Part shown: piece by piece, positions 53,808 through 62,323 of the stretch
How the letters are laid out: each line of letters opens with the position of its first letter
How positions within the stretch are numbered: position 1 is the stretch's first letter
Source: Bradyrhizobium sp. CSS354
Lineage (GTDB): Bacteria > Pseudomonadota > Alphaproteobacteria > Rhizobiales > Xanthobacteraceae
Length of the DNA stretch: 64,000 bases
Direction: 5' to 3'
Assembly (NCBI RefSeq): GCF_029051725.1
Contig: NZ_JAACFU010000002.1
Span: 62,001 to 126,000, forward strand
Position numbers and translations under genes: made by a program
The notes under the pieces: generated by a model
The model's input: the letters and a program-made list of their open reading frames with translations, nothing else
Told to the model about the DNA's origin: nothing
Databases searched by the model: none

Positions 53808-53990
53808 CTAAAACCAGGCGCCCTGAATGCCGAGGATGACGGCGACGAGCGAAACGAACAGGCCGATGCCGGCAAAAAGAGCGACCCCGATGAACTCGGA
53901 GGTGTCGGAACGCTTGGCGGGAACGGTGTAATTTTCAGTGTAAATACGCGGTGCTGAAATCGGGGAAATAATACGAGCTGCCTTTGGCAT
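53808..53990 (-). CDS. Small membrane protein, unknown function
   Basis: The 60-residue protein has a basic, extended N-terminal part (residues 1-30) and one membrane helix (FIGVALFAGIGLFVSLVAVI) near the C-terminus. A GGGAG site precedes the ATG at 53990. The frame extends upstream without signals. No family is recognised, although short proteins of this shape are common in Bradyrhizobium. Confidence 0.65.
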   Translation of the reverse strand: MPKAARIISPISAPRIYTENYTVPAKRSDTSEFIGVALFAGIGLFVSLVAVILGIQGAWF

Positions 53991-54164
53991 ATCGGGCTCC
54001 CTTGAAATGAGTCTCGTGACCCCTGCCCGTAAAAGGGTCTTGGCAGCCAAAGCGAAGGTTCAAAGCCTCACGCAACGTTCAGAAAATACAGCTCGCGAGA
54101 AGTGGGGATCGGCCGGCGCAACCGCTTTGCGTGCACCGACCGATTCAATTTTCACTTCAATTGA

Positions 54165-54938
54165 TCAGCCGCGATAGATCGGCGCACCGCTCGGCGAGGC
54201 GACCGCACCGCCGTCGACGAAGATTTCCTGGCCCTGCACATGCGCGGAATCGTCGGAGGCGAGGAACAGCACCGTCTTCGCGACGTGATCTGTTTCGCCA
54301 ATGCGCCCCAGAGGCGTCGTCAGCGCGATCCGCTTCTCAAACGCCTTCTCGGCTTCGGGCGTCGCGGTCGCAGGTCCCCAGATGGGCGTGCGGATCGCAC
54401 CGGGCGCGACCACGTTGACGCGAATGCCGCGCGGCGACAGTTCTGATGCCATGATCCGCGCCATCGCCCGCACGCCGGCCTTGGCGGCGCCATACGCCGA
54501 ATAGCCGGGAATGCCGAGCACGGAGATCACCGAGCCGTTGAGGATGATCGAGGCGTTGTCGTTGAGATAAGGCAACGCGGACTGAACGGTGAAGAACACG
54601 CTGGTCAGATTGGTGCTGATGACCTTCTCGAAGACCTCCAGCGTGGCCGACCCCAGCGGGGTGCCGCCGGCGATACCGGCATTGGCGAACACGATGTCGA
54701 ACTTGCCGAATTTTTCCGCGCCCTTCTTGATCGCAGCTTCGGTCGCGGCAATGTCGGTGGCGTCGGCGGCCAGCGCGAGCCCGTTCGGCCCGAGCTCCTT
54801 CGCGGCCGCCTCGAGCGTCTCCTTGTTGCGCCCGGTGATCACCACCTTGGCGCCCTCGGCCACGAACAGCTTTGCCGTCGCCAGTCCAATGCCGCTATTG
54901 CCGCCGGTGATCAGGGCCGTCTTGTTCTTCAGTCTCAC
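54165..54938 (-). CDS. Short-chain dehydrogenase/reductase
   Basis: The 257-residue NAD(P)-dependent enzyme has the nucleotide loop TGGNSGIG, NAGIAGG, and the catalytic set Ser in NGSVISV and Tyr-x3-Lys in YGAAKAG. The substrate is unknown. I chose GTG at 54938 because it has a GGAGG site 6 bases upstream and begins RLKNKTALITG. It is divergent from the second HxlR gene, and a long inverted repeat covers the space between their starts. Confidence 0.9.
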   Translation of the reverse strand: MRLKNKTALITGGNSGIGLATAKLFVAEGAKVVITGRNKETLEAAAKELGPNGLALAADATDIAATEAAIKKGAEKFGKFDIVFANAGIAGGTPLGSATLEVFEKVISTNLTSVFFTVQSALPYLNDNASIILNGSVISVLGIPGYSAYGAAKAGVRAMARIMASELSPRGIRVNVVAPGAIRTPIWGPATATPEAEKAFEKRIALTTPLGRIGETDHVAKTVLFLASDDSAHVQGQEIFVDGGAVASPSGAPIYRG

Positions 54939-54950
54939 GTTCGCCTCCAG

Positions 54951-55008
54951 TGGTTGCATCATAAAACTATGATTGCCATCTAGGGCGTATGGTTTTATGA
55001 TGCAACCA
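54951..55008. promoter_or_regulatory. Perfect 17-bp inverted repeat, likely HxlR operator pair
   Basis: The arm tggttgcatcataaaac (54951-54967) is exactly complementary to 54992-55008, with 24 bases between. The left arm also lies within a shorter palindrome, atcata-aaac-tatgat (54958-54973). It covers the divergent promoters of the SDR and HxlR genes, so dimers of the regulator bound at both arms could control both. Its position and symmetry suggest an operator, not a terminator. Confidence 0.62.
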
Positions 55009-55059
55009 CACAAGCGCGTGATCGGCTCTGAGATCGGGCGATCGCGAAAGGACGAAGCA

Positions 55060-55530
55060 ATGGTGAAACGAACGAGCTTCGAGGGCGATACCTGTCCGAT
55101 CGCACGCTCGCTGGAAGCGATCGGCGACCGGTGGTCGCTGCTGATCATCCGCGAGGCGCTGTTCGGCCTGCGCCGCTTCGGCGAGTTTCAGAGCAAGCTC
55201 GGCATGGCCAAGAACATCTTGTCGGCACGGCTGGGCTCACTCGTGGACCACGGCATTTTAGCAACCGCCCCCGCGTCCGACGGCAGCGCCTATCAGGAAT
55301 ATGTGCTGACGCCGAAGGGCCGCGGCGTCTTCCCGGTGTTGGTAGCGCTGCGCCAATGGAGCGAGGAATTCGACGATCGCCCGTCGGAGATCGCGACCAT
55401 CCTGGTCGATCGCGAGAAAGGCCGCCCGGTGCGCAAGCTGGAGCTGCGCGCGGAGGACGGGCGATTGCTGACGCAAGCCGATACCACACTGAAGCCGCGG
55501 CCCGCTCCGCGCCGGCGGTTAGCGGGATAA
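55060..55530 (+). CDS. HxlR family transcriptional regulator (SDR-linked)
   Basis: The 156-residue winged-helix protein has the HxlR core CPIARSLEAIGDRWSLLIIR, RRFGEFQSKLGMAKNILSAR and LVDHGILAT. Cys12 is in the N-terminal sensing position. The C-terminal extension after residue 105 is longer than in the first HxlR and ends in RPAPRRRLAG. The ATG at 55060 has an AAGGA site. It is divergent from the SDR gene and upstream of a flavodoxin gene, so it probably controls both. Confidence 0.9.
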   Translation: MVKRTSFEGDTCPIARSLEAIGDRWSLLIIREALFGLRRFGEFQSKLGMAKNILSARLGSLVDHGILATAPASDGSAYQEYVLTPKGRGVFPVLVALRQWSEEFDDRPSEIATILVDREKGRPVRKLELRAEDGRLLTQADTTLKPRPAPRRRLAG

Positions 55531-55550
55531 GGATGCACCGCCACCCCAAC

Positions 55551-55629
55551 CGTCATTGCGAGCGCAGCGAAGCATCCAGAATGTGACCGCGGTGGGACTC
55601 TGGATTGCTTCGCTTCGCTCGCAATGACG
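55551..55629. repeat. Dispersed palindrome, cgtcattgcga family, copy 2
   Basis: The arms cgtcattgcgagcg and cgctcgcaatgacg (55551-55564, 55616-55629) are exact complements. The interior has cgaagcatccaga and tctggattgcttcg, which pair with one gap. It is the same family as 43767-43859 and sits between the HxlR and flavodoxin genes. Confidence 0.78.
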
Positions 55630-55698
55630 GCGTGGCGGGACTTGTACAAGACATCGACAGCGTCAAAGATGGCGAGGTCCCACCAAAGTGGCACCACC

Positions 55699-56253
55699 AT
55701 GCCTCTGCTCGCCATCATCTACTTTTCCATCTCCGGCACCACCGAGACGCTGGCGCATGCGCTTGCGCGCGGAGCGGATGGCAAGGCGCAGGTCACGCTC
55801 TGTCGTATCACCGGCGGCGACATCGTATCAGGCCGCTTCCAGAATGAGAGCTTACTGGAGACGATCGACCGCGCCGACGCGGTTGCGTTTGGCAGCCCGA
55901 CCTATATGGGCGGACCAGCCGCTCAATTCAAAGCGTTTGCCGATGCTTCAAGTGATCGATGGAGCCGGCAGCAATGGGCCAACAAGATCGCAGCCGGGTT
56001 CACGACGGGCGCCTGCGCAGGCGGCGATCAACTCCACACACTGTCCTACTTTTCCATTCTGGCCGCGCAGCACGGCATGCTCTGGTGCGGACTGGATATT
56101 CCGGGTGGGGAGGACCCGAGCGGCCGCAATCGCTTAGGCAGCCAGCTTGGCCTTGCGTCGCATCTGGTCGACAGCTCCTTGCCTCAGAGCGACCTCACCA
56201 CGGCCGAATATCTCGGCCAGCGATTGGCCAAAATGGCAAGCCGCAACGGCTAA
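55699..56253 (+). CDS. Flavodoxin-fold NAD(P)H-dependent reductase
   Basis: The 184-residue protein has a flavodoxin-like fold. The FMN phosphate loop is YFSISGTTETLA, and SPTYMGGPAAQFKAFAD and GFTTGACAGGDQ fit the WrbA/flavodoxin type. It would carry FMN and act on quinones or as an electron carrier. The ATG at 55699 was chosen because the fold starts there. It is downstream of the second HxlR gene, separated by a palindromic repeat, and may belong to the same stress response. Confidence 0.85.
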   Translation: MPLLAIIYFSISGTTETLAHALARGADGKAQVTLCRITGGDIVSGRFQNESLLETIDRADAVAFGSPTYMGGPAAQFKAFADASSDRWSRQQWANKIAAGFTTGACAGGDQLHTLSYFSILAAQHGMLWCGLDIPGGEDPSGRNRLGSQLGLASHLVDSSLPQSDLTTAEYLGQRLAKMASRNG

Positions 56254-56286
56254 CCGCACCGTCGTTGGAGCAGCACATCGCCCTCT

Positions 56287-56526
56287 TCACGAGAGCTTGC
56301 GCTTGCTCCGCAGCCGCAGATGCTCGTCGGCCTCGAGCTTGGTCATGCCCAGGAGATAATGCAGCACGTCGAGCTTGTGCCGCTCGGCAAGCTTGCGCAG
56401 TGCCCCGACCTGCTCGGCGATGAAGGCGACCGCCTCCTCGACGCCGCCCTCCCCCGGTTCCTCGTGACGCGAGCCTCCAGCCGCGCGCGATGCGGCGCCC
56501 GCCCGTTTCTTTCCTGGCTTAGTCAC
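56287..56526 (-). CDS. Small helical conserved protein, unknown function
   Basis: The 79-residue protein starts at GTG (VTKPGKKRAG...), with a basic, disordered N-terminal third and then two helices (VEEAVAFIAEQVGALRKLAE and LDVLHYLLGMTKLEADEHLR). The leucine spacing suggests a helical hairpin or coiled coil. I recall near-identical proteins upstream of topA in Bradyrhizobium. The function is unknown. It is convergent with the flavodoxin gene and divergent from topA. Confidence 0.65.
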   Translation of the reverse strand: MTKPGKKRAGAASRAAGGSRHEEPGEGGVEEAVAFIAEQVGALRKLAERHKLDVLHYLLGMTKLEADEHLRLRSKRKLS

Positions 56527-56753
56527 CAGCCCCCACCCGAATCCATGCCCCGCAGAAACATTACGCCGACATCGGCCGCAACTCAAAGGTGGTGTTTTGC
56601 AACTTTCTCGATATGAAACTTTTCCCATCTGGATGGCTTTCAACACCCCTCGATTTGACAGCGAGGGCCTCACCACCCATGTTCGGGACGAAAGGGCCGA
56701 CCCGAATCTCATCGAATTCGGCCCCAAATTTCCCCATAAGTTACTGGAACTAC

Positions 56754-59498
56754 ATGAATATCGTCATTGTGGAGTCGCCGGCGAAAGCCAAGACGATCAA
56801 CAAGTATTTGGGCTCGTCCTACGAGGTTCTGGCCTCGTTTGGCCATGTCCGCGACTTGCCCGCGAAGAACGGCTCCGTCGATCCCGACGCCAATTTCAAG
56901 ATGATCTGGGAGGTCGACCCCAAGGCGGCCGGCCGGCTCAACGACATTGCCAAGTCCCTCAAGAACGCCGATCGCCTGATTCTGGCCACCGACCCTGATC
57001 GCGAGGGCGAGGCCATCTCCTGGCACGTGCTGGAGGTCCTGAAAGAGAAGCGTGCGCTCAAGGACCACAAGATCGAGCGCGTGGTGTTCAACGCCATCAC
57101 CAAGCAGGCGGTCACGGACGCCATGAAGCATCCGCGCCAGATCGATGGTGCGCTGGTCGACGCCTATATGGCGCGCCGCGCGCTGGACTATCTGGTCGGC
57201 TTCACCCTCTCCCCCGTGCTGTGGCGCAAGCTGCCGGGCGCCCGCTCGGCGGGCCGCGTGCAGTCGGTCGCGCTGCGGCTGGTCTGCGACCGCGAGCTCG
57301 AGATCGAAAAGTTCGTTGCGCGCGAATACTGGTCGCTGATCGCGACCCTGCTGACGCCGCGCGGCGACGCCTTTGAGGCACGTCTCGTCGGCGCCGACGG
57401 CAAGAAGATCCAGCGCCTCGACATCGGCACCGGCGCGGAAGCCGAGGACTTCAAGAAAGCGCTGGAAGCCGCCAGCTACGCCGTGACCGCGGTCGATGCC
57501 AAGCCGGCCCGGCGCAATCCGCAGGCGCCCTTCACGACCTCGACGCTGCAACAGGAAGCCAGCCGCAAATACGGCTTCGCGCCGGCGCACACCATGCGCA
57601 TCGCGCAGCGGCTCTATGAGGGCATCGACATCGGCGGCGAGACCACCGGACTCATTACTTATATGCGGACCGACGGCGTGCAGATCGATCCGTCCGCGAT
57701 CACCCAGGCACGCAAGGTGATCGGCGAGGATTACGGCAACGCCTATGTGCCGGAAGCGCCGCGCCAGTACCAGGCCAAGGCCAAGAACGCCCAGGAAGCC
57801 CACGAAGCGATCCGGCCGACCGACATGTCGCGCCGCCCCGACAGCATGAGCCGCAAGCTCGAGTCCGACCAGGCGAGACTCTATGAACTGATCTGGAAGC
57901 GCACCATCGCGAGCCAGATGGAATCGGCCGAGCTGGAACGCACCACGGTCGACATCACGGCGAAAGTTGGCGGCCGCACGCTGGATCTGCGCGCCACCGG
58001 CCAGGTCGTCAAGTTCGACGGCTTCCTCGCACTTTATCAGGAAGGCCGCGACGACGAGGAGGACGAGGACTCCCGCCGCCTGCCCGCGATGAGCCCCAGC
58101 GATGCGTTGAAGCGGCAGTCGCTGGCCGTCACCCAGCACTTCACCGAGCCGCCGCCGCGCTTCTCCGAAGCCTCGCTGGTCAAGCGCATGGAAGAGCTCG
58201 GGATCGGCCGGCCCTCGACCTATGCCTCGATCCTCCAGGTCCTCAAGGACCGCGGCTACGTCAAGCTCGAGAAGAAGCGCCTGCACGGCGAGGACAAGGG
58301 CCGCGTCGTGGTCGCTTTCCTCGAAAGCTTCTTTGCCCGCTACGTCGAATACGACTTCACCGCCAATCTGGAAGAGCAGCTCGACCGCATCTCCAACAAC
58401 GAGATCTCCTGGCAGCAGGTGCTGAAGGATTTCTGGACCGGCTTCATCGGCGCGGTCGACGAGATCAAGGATCTGCGCGTGGCGCAGGTGCTCGACGTGC
58501 TCGACGACATGCTGGGCCAGCACATCTATCCGCCCCGCACCGATGGCGGCGACATCAGGCAATGTCCGAGCTGCGGCAACGGACGGCTCAATCTGAAGGC
58601 CGGCAAGTTCGGCGCCTTCGTCGGCTGCTCGAACTATCCGGAATGCCGCTATACCCGTCAGCTCGCCGCCGACGGCGAGGCCACGGCCGATCGTTCGCTC
58701 GGCCAGGACCCGGATACGGGTCGCGATGTCTGGGTCAAGGCCGGCCGTTTCGGGCCCTACATCCAGCTCGGCGAACAGAAGGATTATGCGGAGGGCGAGA
58801 AGCCGAAGCGAGCGGGCATTCCGAAGGGGACTTCCCCTGGAGATGTCGAACTCGAGCTTGCGCTCAAGCTGCTGTCGCTGCCGCGCGAGATCGGCAAGCA
58901 TCCGGAAACCGGCGAGCCGATCACGGCAGGTCTCGGCCGCTTCGGCCCGTTCGTAAAACACGAGAAGACCTACGCGAGCCTGGAGGCCGGCGACGAAGTG
59001 TTCGACATCGGTATCAACCGCGCCGTGACGCTGATCGCGGAGAAGATCGCCAAGGGCCCGAGCCGCCGCTTCGGCGCCGATCCCGGCAAGGCGATCGGCG
59101 ATCATCCCACCCTCGGCACCGTCACGGTGAAGGGCGGCCGCTACGGCGCCTATGTCACGGCGGGCGGCGTCAATGCGACGATCCCGAGCGACATCGAGAA
59201 AGATGCCATCACGCTGCCGCAGGCGATCGCGCTGATCGACGAGCGCGCGGCCAAGGGCGGCGGCAAGAAACCGAAGAAGGCGGCGAAGCCGGCCAAGGCC
59301 AAGAAGGCTGCGGCGAAGGCCGCCGACGGCGATGACGCCGCGCCAAAAACCAAAAAGCCGGCCGCGAAGAAGGCGGCCAAACCCAAATCCGAATCCACCA
59401 GCAAGGCGCGCGCCGCCGTGTCGTCGACGGCCAAAACGTCGCCGACCAAGGCAGCTGGCGCCAAAGCTCCGGCCAAGAAAAGTGCCGGCACCAAATAG
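56754..59498 (+). CDS. topA: DNA topoisomerase I
   Basis: The 914-residue type IA enzyme relaxes negative supercoils. The Toprim domain starts at MNIVIVESPAKAKTINKYLG and has ATDPDREGEAISWHVLE. The active Tyr303 is in GLITYMRTDGV. One four-cysteine zinc ribbon (CPSCGNG…GCSNYPECRY) is followed by repeated C-terminal domains with GRFGPYIQLG, GRFGPFVKHE and GRYGAYVTAG. The last 75 residues are a Lys/Ala-rich basic tail typical of rhizobial TopA, which binds DNA non-specifically. It is followed 7 bases later by rnr. Confidence 0.96.
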   Translation: MNIVIVESPAKAKTINKYLGSSYEVLASFGHVRDLPAKNGSVDPDANFKMIWEVDPKAAGRLNDIAKSLKNADRLILATDPDREGEAISWHVLEVLKEKRALKDHKIERVVFNAITKQAVTDAMKHPRQIDGALVDAYMARRALDYLVGFTLSPVLWRKLPGARSAGRVQSVALRLVCDRELEIEKFVAREYWSLIATLLTPRGDAFEARLVGADGKKIQRLDIGTGAEAEDFKKALEAASYAVTAVDAKPARRNPQAPFTTSTLQQEASRKYGFAPAHTMRIAQRLYEGIDIGGETTGLITYMRTDGVQIDPSAITQARKVIGEDYGNAYVPEAPRQYQAKAKNAQEAHEAIRPTDMSRRPDSMSRKLESDQARLYELIWKRTIASQMESAELERTTVDITAKVGGRTLDLRATGQVVKFDGFLALYQEGRDDEEDEDSRRLPAMSPSDALKRQSLAVTQHFTEPPPRFSEASLVKRMEELGIGRPSTYASILQVLKDRGYVKLEKKRLHGEDKGRVVVAFLESFFARYVEYDFTANLEEQLDRISNNEISWQQVLKDFWTGFIGAVDEIKDLRVAQVLDVLDDMLGQHIYPPRTDGGDIRQCPSCGNGRLNLKAGKFGAFVGCSNYPECRYTRQLAADGEATADRSLGQDPDTGRDVWVKAGRFGPYIQLGEQKDYAEGEKPKRAGIPKGTSPGDVELELALKLLSLPREIGKHPETGEPITAGLGRFGPFVKHEKTYASLEAGDEVFDIGINRAVTLIAEKIAKGPSRRFGADPGKAIGDHPTLGTVTVKGGRYGAYVTAGGVNATIPSDIEKDAITLPQAIALIDERAAKGGGKKPKKAAKPAKAKKAAAKAADGDDAAPKTKKPAAKKAAKPKSESTSKARAAVSSTAKTSPTKAAGAKAPAKKSAGTK

Positions 59499-59505
59499 AG
59501 GTTAA

Positions 59506-61863
59506 GTGAAACGCAAGAATGACCGTGGCTTTCCCGACAGGGCAGCCATCGTCGCCTTCATTAAGGCAAATCCTGGAAAGGTCGGAACCCGCGAAATTGC
59601 ACGCGAGTTTGGCCTGAAGAACGCCGACCGCATCGAGCTCAAGCGCATGCTGCGCGAGCTCGCCGACGACGGGCTCGTCAAGAAAAAGCGCCATACGATT
59701 TCAGAGCCGGACAGCCTGCCGCCGACGCTGGTCGCCGACATCACCGGGCGCGACGCCGACGGCGAGCTGGTCGCCTCCCCGACCGAATGGGACGAGGTCG
59801 AAAGCGGCGAACCGCCAAAGATCCTCATCACAATGCCGCGCCGGCCCAAGCCCGGCACCGCGGCCGGCGTCGGCGATCGCGCGCTGCTGCGGGTCGAGCG
59901 CTCCGATGAGACCGAAGGCCCGGCCTATCGCGGCCACATCATCAAGGTCTTCGACAAGACCAAGAGCCGCATCCTCGGCGTCTTCCGCAGCCTGCCCGAA
60001 GGCGGCGGACGGATCATCCCCGTCGACAAGAAGTCCGCCGACCGCGAGCTGAACATCGCCCCGACCGAGACGCACGGCGCGCAGGACGGCGATCTCGTCA
60101 GCGTCGACATCATCCGCTCGCGCGGCTTTGGGCTGGCATCGGGCCGCGTCAAGGAGAAGCTCGGCTCGGTCAAGTCGGAGAAGGCGATCAGCCTGATCGC
60201 GATCTACGCGCACGACATCCCGCTGCAATTCCGCCCCGCGGCGGAGCGCGAGGCCGAAGCGGCGGAGCCGGCCACTTTGAAGGGGCGCGAGGACTGGCGC
60301 GACGTGCCGCTCGTCACCATCGATCCGCCGGATGCCAAGGATCACGACGACGCGGTGCACGCGCAGCCGGATCCTGATCCCAACAACAAGGGCGGCTTCA
60401 TCGTCGATGTCGCCATCGCCGATGTGAGCTTCTACGTGCGGCCGGGCACCGCGCTCGACCGCGACGCGCTCGATCGCGGCAACTCGGTCTATTTCCCCGA
60501 TCGCGTCGTGCCGATGCTGCCGGAGCGCATCTCCAACAATCTGTGCTCGCTGGTGCCGGGCGAGCCGCGCGGCGCGCTCGCAGTGCGGATGATCATCGGC
60601 CCCGACGGGCGGAAACGCTCGCACAGCTTCCATCGCATCCTGATGCGCTCCGCAGCCAAGTTGAACTATGCCCAGGCGCAGGCCGCGATCGACGGCCGGC
60701 CGGACGACACCACGGGCCCCCTGCTCGATCCGATCCTGCGGCCGCTCTATGCCGCCTATGCCTGCGTCAAGCGCGCACGCGACGAGCGCGATCCGCTCAA
60801 CCTCGATCTGCCCGAGCGCAAGATCCTGTTGAAGAGCGACGGCACCGTCGACCGCGTCGTCGTCCCCGACAGGCTCGACGCGCACAAATTGATCGAGGAG
60901 TTCATGATCCTCGCCAATGTCGCGGCGGCCGAGATGCTCGAGAAGAAGTCGCTGCCGCTGATCTACCGCGTGCATGACGAGCCGACCCTGGAAAAGGTCC
61001 ACGCGCTGGCGGAATTCCTGGAGACGCTGGACGTTCCGTTCGCGAAAGGCGGCGCGCTCCGCCCCGCTTTGTTCAACCGCGTACTGGCGCAGCTCGAAGG
61101 CCACGACCACTTTCCGCTCGTCAGCGAGGTCGTGCTGCGCGCCCAGGCGCAGGCCGAATACTCCTCGGAGAACTACGGTCATTTTGGCCTGAATTTGCGC
61201 CGCTACGCGCATTTCACCTCGCCGATTCGCCGCTATGCCGACCTTGTCGTGCACCGTGCGCTGGTTCGCGCGCTCGGCCTCGGCGAAGGCGCGCTGCCCG
61301 ACACCGAGACGCCGGAAACGTTGAGCGAGGTCGCAGCCCACATCTCGGTCACCGAGCGGCGCGCGATGAAAGCGGAGCGCGAGACCGTCGACCGCCTGAT
61401 CGCGCACCATCTCGCCGACCGCATCGGTTCGAGCTTCCAGGGCCGCGTCTCCGGCGTCACGCGCGCCGGCCTGTTCGTCAAGCTCGCCGAGACCGGCGCC
61501 GACGGCCTGATCCCGATCCGCTCCCTCGGCACGGAATATTTCAACTATGACGAGGGCCGCCATGCCCTGGTCGGCACGCGCAGCGGCACCATGCATCAGC
61601 TCGGTGACGTCGTTGACGTCCGCCTGATTGAAGCAGCCCCCATCGCAGGCGCGCTACGCTTCGAGCTGCTGTCGTCATCGTCCGGCGAGACCGCGCCGCG
61701 GGGCCGCAGGTCATCCGGTCCGCAGCGCCGCCCCTCGTTCAAGGCGCACCCCGGGCGCAGTCCCGACAAGAAGCGCAAGCCGGACAAGCCGAAGAAACCC
61801 GGCAAGGGCAAAAAGGCCAAGGGAAAAAGCAAGGGCAAGGGCCAGAAGGGCAAGGCATGGTGA
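59506..61863 (+). CDS. rnr: Ribonuclease R
   Basis: The 785-residue 3'-5' exoribonuclease digests structured RNA. An N-terminal winged helix (TREIAREFGLKNADRIELKR) is followed by cold-shock domains. The RNB catalytic core carries TIDPPDAKDHDDAVHA, whose aspartates bind magnesium, and a later NLRRYAHFTSPIRRYADLVV. An S1 domain follows (FQGRVSGVTRAGLFVKL). A Lys/Gly-rich tail (about 50 residues) ends the protein. It starts with GTG after an AGAGG site, 7 bases after topA. Confidence 0.95.
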   Translation: MKRKNDRGFPDRAAIVAFIKANPGKVGTREIAREFGLKNADRIELKRMLRELADDGLVKKKRHTISEPDSLPPTLVADITGRDADGELVASPTEWDEVESGEPPKILITMPRRPKPGTAAGVGDRALLRVERSDETEGPAYRGHIIKVFDKTKSRILGVFRSLPEGGGRIIPVDKKSADRELNIAPTETHGAQDGDLVSVDIIRSRGFGLASGRVKEKLGSVKSEKAISLIAIYAHDIPLQFRPAAEREAEAAEPATLKGREDWRDVPLVTIDPPDAKDHDDAVHAQPDPDPNNKGGFIVDVAIADVSFYVRPGTALDRDALDRGNSVYFPDRVVPMLPERISNNLCSLVPGEPRGALAVRMIIGPDGRKRSHSFHRILMRSAAKLNYAQAQAAIDGRPDDTTGPLLDPILRPLYAAYACVKRARDERDPLNLDLPERKILLKSDGTVDRVVVPDRLDAHKLIEEFMILANVAAAEMLEKKSLPLIYRVHDEPTLEKVHALAEFLETLDVPFAKGGALRPALFNRVLAQLEGHDHFPLVSEVVLRAQAQAEYSSENYGHFGLNLRRYAHFTSPIRRYADLVVHRALVRALGLGEGALPDTETPETLSEVAAHISVTERRAMKAERETVDRLIAHHLADRIGSSFQGRVSGVTRAGLFVKLAETGADGLIPIRSLGTEYFNYDEGRHALVGTRSGTMHQLGDVVDVRLIEAAPIAGALRFELLSSSSGETAPRGRRSSGPQRRPSFKAHPGRSPDKKRKPDKPKKPGKGKKAKGKSKGKGQKGKAW

Positions 61864-62291
61864 GCGCAGCCCCGAAGATCTGGACCCGCGAGACCGGCCT
61901 CGTCGAGAAGCGTGACGTCTTTGCTGCGATGAGGCGCGGCTTTCGCGGCCGCTGCCCGCGCTGCGGCGAGGGAAAGCTGTTCCGCGCCTTCCTGAAGACC
62001 GCGGACAATTGCTCGGTCTGCGGCCTCGATTTCACGCCGCATCGCGCCGACGATTTGCCCGCCTATCTCGTCATCGTCATCGTCGGGCACATCGTGGTGC
62101 CGGCTATTCTGTGGATCGAGACCAACTACACCACGCCGGTCTGGATCAGCTTCGCGGCCTATCTGCCGTTCACCTTCGTCGCCTCGCTCGCCCTGCTGCA
62201 GCCGGTGAAGGGAGCCGTGGTCGGATTGCAATGGGCTCTGCGCATGCATGGCTTTGACGAGAACCCGACCGATGGTATTCCGCCGGTGTAA
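61857..62291 (+). CDS. DUF983 zinc-ribbon membrane protein
   Basis: The 144-residue protein has an N-terminal zinc ribbon with two CxxC pairs (RCPRCGEGKLF and NCSVCGLDF) and two membrane helices (LVIVIVGHIVVPAILWI, PFTFVASLALLQPV). DUF983 proteins are common in alphaproteobacteria, and their function is unknown. The ATG at 61857 overlaps the rnr stop by 7 bases. A GTG one codon later is also possible. Linkage to rnr is the normal arrangement. Confidence 0.9.
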   Translation: MVSAAPKIWTRETGLVEKRDVFAAMRRGFRGRCPRCGEGKLFRAFLKTADNCSVCGLDFTPHRADDLPAYLVIVIVGHIVVPAILWIETNYTTPVWISFAAYLPFTFVASLALLQPVKGAVVGLQWALRMHGFDENPTDGIPPV

Positions 62292-62323
62292 GCAAAATAA
62301 GCAAAAGTGGTTTGGGTGAGGAC

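Noticed and set aside
56709..59105. Long open frame (798 codons) on the minus strand, antisense to topA
   Set aside because: The plus strand carries an intact topoisomerase I with all catalytic motifs. The antisense frame has no recognisable domain and is expected from high third-position GC.
59701..61596. Long open frame (631 codons) on the minus strand, antisense to rnr
   Set aside because: RNase R on the plus strand explains the sequence fully, and the antisense product resembles no protein I know.
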